From Coriobacteriia bacterium (GTDB taxonomy: Bacteria; Actinomycetota; Coriobacteriia; Coriobacteriales; UBA8131): 55,006 nucleotides of DNA. The stretch is taken from NCBI GenBank assembly GCA_009784945.1, contig WQXH01000008.1:1-55006 (forward strand), given 5' to 3'. The notes below the pieces were generated by a model. That model was not told where the DNA came from. It made no database searches and was given only the letters and a program-made list of their open reading frames with translations. Positions 48,970 to 55,006 of this stretch are shown in pieces. Numbering within the stretch: the first letter of the stretch is position 1; each line of letters opens with the position of its first letter. The position numbers and the translations under genes were made by a program.

Positions 48970-51108
48970 ATGGCAAAGTCAAAAAAGACACGAAAAAAGA
49001 AACAAGAGAGTCCTGATAATCTTGAGAACCAAGGGGCTGAGGTAACTCCAGGCGAGGAGTCAGTTGGCACCGAAGAAACTCAGGCTCCGGAAACTCTCGC
49101 TGAGGATGCTCCGGCTGAGGATGCCCAAGATGAGGGCGCATCAGAAGAGGAAGCTCCAGTAGAAGAAGCCCCAGAGGAGGAGACTTCAAGCGAGGAAGTT
49201 CCAGATGAGGAAGTTCCAGATGAGGAGGCTCCAGCTGATGACTCTCCGGCAGAGGGAGCTTCACAAGAGGAAGCTCCAGTTGAAGCAAGTCAACTTCAGC
49301 CAATGCATTCGGGCACGGGCTTCTTAGGCCCCTACGAACTGCGTGGTGAGCTTGGTCGCGGTGCCATGGCTATAGTCTGGCGAGCCTTTGATCCCAAGCT
49401 CGAGCGAGAGGTAGCTATCAAGGAGCCCCTGTTTGACTCACGTCTTTCCCCAGACATTGTAGAAGAAATGAGTATGCGTTTTGTTAAGGAAGGTAAGGCG
49501 GCAGCACGCCTTAACCACCCTGGCATCATCACGATATTTGCGGCAGACGTCTATGACGGCAGACCAGCCATAGTCATGGAGTTGGTTGAGGGCAAGACAC
49601 TCTCCGATGTGTTAGACAGCGGTGCTCTAGAGCCTCATACAGCGCTGGCCATTTTAGACCAGCTCTTAGAAGCGGTGGGTTACGCTCACGCACAAGGCAT
49701 TGTGCATAGAGACATCAAGCCAGACAACATCTTTTTGAGTAATCAAGGTCGCGTCAAGCTCGGCGACTTTGGTATAGCCCACATTGAGGATAGTAATCAA
49801 ACCAAGGCCACCCAAATAGGCACCGTGCTGGGTACTCCAGGGTATATGGCACCCGAGCAAGCTACCGGTTCAACGGTCGACAATAGAACCGATCTCTTTG
49901 CCATAGGTACTATCGCACACGAGATGTTTACCGGAAAGAACCCCTTTGGCGCAGGTGAAGAAGGCAATACAACCGTCTTGCTTTATCGCATTGTTCATGA
50001 GGAAGCGCCGCTCATTCCTGACTATAACGTTCAGGGTTTACCTCTGGATATACGCCCGGCAGTTATGGCTGCCCTGGCCAAGGATCCAGCTCAGCGCCCG
50101 CAAACTGCTCAGGTCTTCAAAGAAATGCTTGGAGGCGCCGCCCTGCCAGCTCCTGTTGCCGTTGCAGCATCAAGCTCAAAGTCAAAGTGGCAGCCTTTTG
50201 CCCTGGTGGGCGGTATTGGTGCTTTAGCTATTATCGCAATCTTCTTCTTTGCTAATAATAGTTCGGGTGGAGGTAGTGGTGGATACATAGCTCCGTCTTC
50301 GTCTGCTCCAATCGAAAGAGCCACAGATGAGGCCGCAGATGCCGGCGCAGAGAGTCTTACAGACCAACAAGATGTCAAAGAGACCCTTGACTGCGAATAC
50401 TTGATACTGGGCACGGGCGAGGCATGGGCTTCTATGGCCTTGTTGGCTGCTCAAAACAACGGCAATAGCAAAGTAATAGCGATATCGTCTGGATCAGAAA
50501 ACACCAGTAACAGCGAGCTGACAAAGATGATTAGTAGCGCTAAGGGTTTGGGAGTAGAGTTTATCTTTAATGCAGAATTAGTGAATTTTGACATCGAGCA
50601 AAGTATAACTGGCTCACAAATCACCCAAGCTCTCTTTGAAGATAACACCGGCAGGCAGGTTTTAGTCAACGCCAGGCAAGAGGTTGTCGAAATAAGTCCA
50701 GCGGACGAGCTGGCTTACGTTGAGTCACTGCAAAATATGAATACGTGGCCGCCAAGCAATGGCGACTACATCGTAAGGATGGCGGGCTTTCCTGATGATG
50801 TGGTTTTTGTGCGCAGCTCGCCCGATGTGCAAGGTCCGCCTAGACAAAACTATGGTCACAATAAAATAGCCTACCTTGGCAACGGAGACCGTAGGGTAAT
50901 TCTTGTAGCAACAGGACAAACGGTAACAGGCAGCGATGGCCATCAGTGGTTTGTAGTAAAGATTCCGCCAGACTTCCGCAACAGTTCCAGTCAGTGGCAA
51001 CACTTTTCTGGCTTGCCCATGGAGGGCTATGTGCGTGCAGATGTTGTCCAGTTATTGAATCGCAACAGGGATGGCACCCCAGATTGGTCAACGGTGAGTT
51101 TATCCTAA
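48970..51108 (+). CDS. Ser/Thr kinase with acidic N-terminus and SH3-like extracellular end
   Basis: Protein of 712 residues. Residues 1-110 are lysine-rich at first and then acidic, with repeated EEAPVE, DEEVPDEE-type units and no visible fold. The kinase (about 118-385) has GELGRGAMAIVW, VAIKEP, HRDIKPDN, GDFGIA and GTPGYMAPEQ and is very close to those at 36255 and 52162. One transmembrane helix (about 407-430) and a Gly/Ser linker lead to an unnamed alpha/beta region (DCEYLILGTGEAWASM) and a C-terminal SH3-like stretch (GDYIVRMAGFPDDVVFVRSS, later MEGYVRADVVQLL). SH3-type domains often bind peptidoglycan. Its stop overlaps the VanY gene start. Confidence 0.8.
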   Translation: MAKSKKTRKKKQESPDNLENQGAEVTPGEESVGTEETQAPETLAEDAPAEDAQDEGASEEEAPVEEAPEEETSSEEVPDEEVPDEEAPADDSPAEGASQEEAPVEASQLQPMHSGTGFLGPYELRGELGRGAMAIVWRAFDPKLEREVAIKEPLFDSRLSPDIVEEMSMRFVKEGKAAARLNHPGIITIFAADVYDGRPAIVMELVEGKTLSDVLDSGALEPHTALAILDQLLEAVGYAHAQGIVHRDIKPDNIFLSNQGRVKLGDFGIAHIEDSNQTKATQIGTVLGTPGYMAPEQATGSTVDNRTDLFAIGTIAHEMFTGKNPFGAGEEGNTTVLLYRIVHEEAPLIPDYNVQGLPLDIRPAVMAALAKDPAQRPQTAQVFKEMLGGAALPAPVAVAASSSKSKWQPFALVGGIGALAIIAIFFFANNSSGGGSGGYIAPSSSAPIERATDEAADAGAESLTDQQDVKETLDCEYLILGTGEAWASMALLAAQNNGNSKVIAISSGSENTSNSELTKMISSAKGLGVEFIFNAELVNFDIEQSITGSQITQALFEDNTGRQVLVNARQEVVEISPADELAYVESLQNMNTWPPSNGDYIVRMAGFPDDVVFVRSSPDVQGPPRQNYGHNKIAYLGNGDRRVILVATGQTVTGSDGHQWFVVKIPPDFRNSSSQWQHFSGLPMEGYVRADVVQLLNRNRDGTPDWSTVSLS

Positions 51109-52154
51109 TGAGCACACAAGAACAGAGAGGCTATAAGCCAAAAAGAACGAGCGGCTATGCTTCGACACAAACACGTGAGACCCCCAAAACGCCAAGCAAG
51201 GCTCCCGAGAGGCCAAGCAAGGCTCCCCAGAGGCCAAGCATTATACCCATAGGAGCATTTGCCCTTTTGCTTACCATCGTTGCCCTGCTGATCTGGCTGG
51301 GGCTTTCGCCTGGAGGCGAAGAACAGGTGGTTCCAATACAAGACACTGTTCCACCACAAAACGCTCTTGCTGCTTCGGATATCGCGGACGCAGTTGAAGA
51401 AGAGGACAGCAGAGATGAATCAACGGATGAAGAGCCTAAAACGCCTTTGGTCGATGAAGCTCAGTATCCCTACTACTACGAGGAGCAGCTGGCTGGTCGC
51501 TATGAAGCCTTTGCAGCGGCGCACCCCGAGATTCCCCTGGATGATGTCTACTGGATGGTTGGGTGCGATCTGGACTCTCCTCCCTATGAAAACGTGCAGC
51601 CTGTTTCAGACCCTCATAGCATACTGGCACTGGTCAACAAGCATTACTACCTGCCGCAGGACTTTCAACCTCAAAGCATTGTGCGGGTAAGCAATTGCTC
51701 AATGAGACAAGAAGCAGCTACTATGATGCAGGAGATGATTGGTGCCGCAGCAAGCGAAGGCATAAACATTTGGGTTGACGAAGCGCACCGCGGTTTTCCT
51801 CGCCAAGAGTACCTGTATCAGAGTTATATAAGTCGAGACGGCCAGGCGATGGCTGACACCTACAGCGCAAGGCCAGGTTTTAGCGAACACCATCTAGGCC
51901 TTGCCGCCGACATGGTCTTGCTCAATGACAACTTCAACAATACTCCAGAGGCCATATGGATAGCAAATAACTGCTGGAAATTTGGATACATTGTTCGCTA
52001 CACCGGCGAAAACACCCATATCACTCAGTACAAGCCGGAGTCGTGGCATGTGCGCTACATAGGCGTGGAGGCCTCTCAAACCATGCGCGAAAACGGCATT
52101 CTGTCTTTTGAGGAGTACTGGGTAAAGTATATTAAGTATTCTCCGAGAGGATAG
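51108..52154 (+). CDS. VanY-like D-alanyl-D-alanine carboxypeptidase
   Basis: Protein of 348 residues. A basic, Pro/Lys-rich N-terminus (repeat TPSKAPERPSKAPQRPS), one transmembrane helix (about 44-66), an acidic linker, then a zinc peptidase domain of the VanY/LAS family (about 180-340) with the signature SARPGFSEHHLGLAAD and the downstream ESWHVRYIG, holding the His, Asp and His ligands. Such enzymes remove the terminal D-Ala from peptidoglycan stems. The ATG at 51108 shares a base with the kinase stop (TAATG); the longer frame to 50946 lies inside the kinase gene. It couples the kinase circuit to wall maturation. The kinase at 52162 follows after 7 bases. Confidence 0.85.
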   Translation: MSTQEQRGYKPKRTSGYASTQTRETPKTPSKAPERPSKAPQRPSIIPIGAFALLLTIVALLIWLGLSPGGEEQVVPIQDTVPPQNALAASDIADAVEEEDSRDESTDEEPKTPLVDEAQYPYYYEEQLAGRYEAFAAAHPEIPLDDVYWMVGCDLDSPPYENVQPVSDPHSILALVNKHYYLPQDFQPQSIVRVSNCSMRQEAATMMQEMIGAAASEGINIWVDEAHRGFPRQEYLYQSYISRDGQAMADTYSARPGFSEHHLGLAADMVLLNDNFNNTPEAIWIANNCWKFGYIVRYTGENTHITQYKPESWHVRYIGVEASQTMRENGILSFEEYWVKYIKYSPRG

Positions 52155-52161
52155 TGGAGCA

Positions 52162-53976
52162 TTGGAGCAAGGTAATTTCATAGGCCCCTACGAGCTGCGT
52201 GGCGAGCTGGGTCGAGGAGCCATGGCCAAGGTCTGGAGAGCCTGGGATCCCAAGCTTGAGCGCGAGGTTGCCATCAAGGAGCCGCTCTTTGATGCGAGAC
52301 TCGGAGAAGAAGTCATTACCGAGATGGGCGCGCGCTTTGTTCGCGAAGGTGTAGCTGCTGCTCGACTGAATCACCCCGGCATTGTTACTATCTTTGCTGC
52401 TGATACTTATGATGGCAGGCCAGTTATAGTTATGGAGCTCGTTGAGGGCATGACGCTTCGAGAGATACTTCAGACTGGGGCGCTTTCTGCGCAAGTAGCT
52501 CTTGACGTGCTCGACCAGCTTCTTGATGCTGTTGGGTTTGCTCACTCTCAAGGAGTGGTGCATCGAGACATCAAGCCAGATAACGTCTTTATTTCTGAGA
52601 ACGGCAGAGTCAAGCTCAGTGACTTTGGTATAGCCCGCCTTGATGATACTTCTCTCACAAGAGCCACCCAGATGGGCACTGTGCTAGGTACTCCTGGCTA
52701 TATGGCTCCAGAGCAAGCTAAGGGCGAACCTTCCGACAATAGAACAGATCTCTTTGCCATAGGCACTATTGCCTATGAGATGCTCACTGGCTCAAACCCC
52801 TTTGGCGCAAGCGGCGATTCCAATGCTGCTTCTTTGCTTTACAAGATAGTGCATGAACCCATATTTGAGTTGCCTGCAGCTGCAAGCGCAGGTCTCTCTT
52901 CTGACATTAGACCTGCCGTTCTTGCAGCTCTCAATAAGGATCCCCTGGAGCGCCCACAAGACGCTGCATCATTTAAGGCCATGCTACACGGGGTTCCAGT
53001 GCCCACACAGCGTAAGCCTGGTGCCTGTTCATCTTTGTCCCCTCTGACCGACCCAACAACGTTTTCGCCCTCTTCCAGAGCTAAGCAAGCTTCAGCAAAG
53101 CTAACCGCTTCAAAAAAAGCACTACCCCTGGTTATTGTTGGCGGTGTGGGGGTGCTGCTGCTCACAGTGATACTGGTTAGTGCGTGGCCTGAGAGAGGAG
53201 GGGGTGGTAGCACTGCCCCGGTAAACCAAAGTGGGGGCCAAGCAACCAGTACTCAATCATCCGGACAAGAGAATGCGCCAAACGAGTTTGTGGGTCTATT
53301 GCCCAACAGCGACTCCTCGGCGCTCATGGACGTATCTGTTGGAGATGTCATCCACTTGGGAGAAGTCAACTTTATCGACTACAGAGGAGGAGCTTTTTCT
53401 GACGATATAGGGTGGAGAGTGTTAGCCATCGAAAACCAACGGGCATTAATTATCACTGAGCAGATTATCGACGAGCGATGGTACCATGACGACTTTAGCA
53501 GCAGTACTTGGATCAGGTGGGAGAAGTCAGACCTACGAAGATGGCTAAACAGTAGTTTCTACAGTGGATTGCCAGCGGGTGTACGCTCAGTGGTACTCGA
53601 GGTAGAAAACCAGAACCCTGTAGTCATAGACGATATAGAGGAATTTGCAACGAGAGACTACGTTTTCTTACTTTCTATAGACGAGGCTGAGCTCTACTTT
53701 TCAACAGAGAATGAACGACAGGCAACAATAAACTTTTCTGACTACACTTTAAACCTTTTTGCTAACGAGCCTCCAGGAAATGGCTTCACTGGTGTCAAGC
53801 AAAATGAGGAGTATTGGTGGTGGCTGCGAACCCCGTGCACACCAAATTCATATGGATACGAACACTTGGCATGGGTTGAGGGCAATGGTGAAATAAGGAA
53901 GGAATCATTAGTGGCGGGCTTCTTTTCTATGCCCGGTGTTCGCCCGGCTATGTGGGTGAGTTTGGAAGCCTTATAG
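52162..53976 (+). CDS. Ser/Thr kinase with extracellular DUF6273-like domain
   Basis: Protein of 604 residues starting at TTG 52162 (GAGAGG at 52145-52150 is the ribosome site candidate). The kinase domain (about 6-270) has GELGRGAMAKVW, VAIKEP, HRDIKPDN, SDFGIA and GTPGYMAPEQ and is nearly the same as that at 36255. A Ser/Pro linker, a transmembrane helix (about 319-343) and a Gly/Ser/Gln linker lead to a C-terminal domain (about 390-603) resembling DUF6273: WRVLAIENQRALIITEQII, LRRWLNSSFY, VFLLSIDEAELYF, WWWLRTP and GVRPAMWV. The domain's ligand is unknown. It ends the nine-gene run. The rare TTG start may lower its level. Confidence 0.8.
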   Translation: MEQGNFIGPYELRGELGRGAMAKVWRAWDPKLEREVAIKEPLFDARLGEEVITEMGARFVREGVAAARLNHPGIVTIFAADTYDGRPVIVMELVEGMTLREILQTGALSAQVALDVLDQLLDAVGFAHSQGVVHRDIKPDNVFISENGRVKLSDFGIARLDDTSLTRATQMGTVLGTPGYMAPEQAKGEPSDNRTDLFAIGTIAYEMLTGSNPFGASGDSNAASLLYKIVHEPIFELPAAASAGLSSDIRPAVLAALNKDPLERPQDAASFKAMLHGVPVPTQRKPGACSSLSPLTDPTTFSPSSRAKQASAKLTASKKALPLVIVGGVGVLLLTVILVSAWPERGGGGSTAPVNQSGGQATSTQSSGQENAPNEFVGLLPNSDSSALMDVSVGDVIHLGEVNFIDYRGGAFSDDIGWRVLAIENQRALIITEQIIDERWYHDDFSSSTWIRWEKSDLRRWLNSSFYSGLPAGVRSVVLEVENQNPVVIDDIEEFATRDYVFLLSIDEAELYFSTENERQATINFSDYTLNLFANEPPGNGFTGVKQNEEYWWWLRTPCTPNSYGYEHLAWVEGNGEIRKESLVAGFFSMPGVRPAMWVSLEAL

Positions 53977-54050
53977 CCAGGGCGGTAATCACGTAGAAGT
54001 ATGGCACAATACGTACATATGTTTGCTATATTTATAGGAGGCAACAATAC

Positions 54051-54953
54051 GTGACGACTTGAGCTCTAATGATAACCAGAGACAGTTCTTTGGAGATAAG
54101 CACATACGGACAATGTGGGACAAAGACGCTGTAAAGTGGTGGTTTTCTGTTGTTGATATTATTGGGGTGGTTAGCGAGCAAGCAACTCATTACGGAGCTC
54201 GTAAGTACTGGAGTGTTATGAAAACACGCCTTAAGAAAGAAGGTAGTGAGTAGACTACAAAATGTAGTCAACTTAAATTGAGGTCTGCTGACGGTAAGTT
54301 CTACAACACGGATGTGATGGACACCGAACAAATTCTCCACCTCATTCAGTCCATTCCCAGCAAAAAGGCTGAGCCTTTCAAGCTCTGGTTAGCTAAGGTT
54401 GCAAGCGAGCGCATTGACGAAACTGTTGACCCTGAGCTTTCTATTGACCGCTCCATACAAAACTTTCGACAACTTGGCTATAGCGAGGCCTGGATAAATC
54501 AACGCATCAAATCAATCGAGGTGCGCAAGGGTTTGACGGATGAATGGCAAAAGTGCGGAGTCAGGCAGGGGCAAGAATATGCCTCGCTCACTGACCTGAT
54601 GAGCAAGACCTGGAGCGGCATGACAACGAGTGAGTACAGAGAGCACAAGGATCTTAAGAAGGCTTAAGAAGGAGAATCTTCGTGACAACATGACAAACGC
54701 CGAACTTGTGCTTAACATGCTCGCTGAAGTCTCTGCAACTGAAATATCCCTTGAGCGCCAGCCCAGCGGCTACGATGAAAGTGCCGCAGTTGCAAAGGAA
54801 GGAGCTGAGGTGGCGCGAGATGCCCGTACATCCCTAGAAGAACGCACAGGTAAAAACACTGTCAGTTGCCTCAACGCCAAAGTACTAGTAGTCCGTTCTG
54901 TAAATAACCCATCTTATCAAACCGCAACTTCGTCCATCTTGTACTTCCAGTGA
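54051..54953 (+). pseudogene. Bro-N/phage-antirepressor-like gene, decayed
   Basis: Three pieces in two frames rebuild one protein of the Bro-N/antirepressor-like group: WWFSVVDIIGVVSEQATHYG and KYWSVMKTRLKKEGSE; then, after an in-frame TAG at 54251-54253, KCSQLKLRSADGKFYNTDVMD to HKDLKK; then, after a frameshift, KENLRDNMTNAELVLNML to LEERTGKN. The frameshift is a 10-base tandem duplication (CTTAAGAAGG at 54653-54662 and 54663-54672); removing one copy rejoins the frames. AGGAGG (54036-54041) with GTG 54051 is the probable original start, but that frame stops at once, so a small indel near 54051-54059 is also likely. The 3' end runs into unrelated sequence. Confidence 0.8.
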
Positions 54954-55006
54954 TAGACCACCGGCACAGCGTTCACCTCATCAATGTAGCGGTAGATCCG
55001 CTCGAC
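54917..55006 (-). CDS. C-terminal fragment of unidentified gene
   Basis: An open frame enters from the right window edge and stops at TGA 54917-54919; its 29 residues include RIYRYIDEV, VYHWKYK and a final MDEVAV. I do not recognise the family. The sequence is GC-richer than the AT-rich decayed gene beside it, so it may belong to an inserted or neighbouring element. Only the end is visible. Confidence 0.4.
   Translation of the reverse strand, partial: VERIYRYIDEVNAVPVVYHWKYKMDEVAV

Noticed and set aside
54253-54269. Small perfect hairpin GACTACA-AAA-TGTAGTC right after the TAG in the decayed Bro-like gene
   Set aside because: It lies inside the former coding sequence and encodes residues expected for the family, so the symmetry is probably accidental.
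1-55006. CRISPR arrays, tRNA or rRNA genes
   Set aside because: No regularly spaced direct repeats and no cloverleaf or rRNA-like conserved blocks were seen while reading; small RNAs cannot be excluded by eye.

Overview
The window looks like chromosomal DNA of a low-to-mid GC Gram-positive bacterium, most likely an actinobacterium of the Coriobacteriia type. This is inferred from the mix of eukaryotic-like Ser/Thr kinases with FHA and PP2C partners, ChW-repeat and Ig-like secreted proteins, a sortase-type surface protein and roughly even base composition. No rRNA or tRNA is visible, so the placement is tentative.

Region 1 (1-4.1 kb) is an accessory patch of toxin-antitoxin type genes. It holds a HipB-like regulator followed by a hipA gene that has lost its catalytic core, a single-gene HTH-HipA-like kinase with its own candidate palindromic operators, and a RelB/DinJ-YoeB pair. 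Long hairpins and one of two copies of a 166-167 bp MITE-like element lie between them.

Region 2 (4.1-32.9 kb) is a large cell-surface glycan locus. It has three GtrII-like polytopic membrane proteins, a run of GT2 glycosyltransferases (two of them double-domain tandem paralogues, one a GT2-GT4 fusion), a nucleotide-sugar epimerase/dehydratase, and a pair of SMR/ArnE-ArnF-like half-transporters next to a GtrB/ArnC-like polyprenyl-phosphate glycosyltransferase. It ends with a sugar-modifying cassette: two DegT-type aminotransferases, a Gfo/Idh/MocA oxidoreductase and a WbpD-like N-acetyltransferase, with a second hexapeptide acyltransferase nearby. Together they can make an unusual amino sugar, assemble glycans in the cytoplasm, load a lipid-linked sugar, flip it and attach it outside. 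A surface protein with an IPATG sorting signal and a GT2 gene on the opposite strand sit at the left edge.

Region 3 (33-54 kb) is an envelope-facing phosphosignalling island. A secreted protein with He_PIG and ChW repeats comes first. Then come a kinase fused to an extracellular C-type-lectin-like domain, a divergent NagZ-like lipoprotein, and a tight run of nine genes (39855-53976): FHA membrane protein, degenerate hydrolase-VWA protein, PP2C phosphatase, kinase-FHA protein, small Gly-rich membrane protein, SGNH esterase-VWA protein, kinase, VanY-like DD-carboxypeptidase and kinase. Three of the four kinases have nearly the same catalytic domain but unrelated extracellular domains, which suggests a set of sensors feeding one FHA/PP2C circuit that watches or remodels the cell wall. 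A tandem CACAAAATGA-like motif occurs upstream of both transcription units and next to the NagZ gene. This island is the best candidate for an undescribed system.

The right edge carries a decayed Bro-N/antirepressor-like gene with at least two clear lesions, and the end of an unidentified gene on the minus strand.
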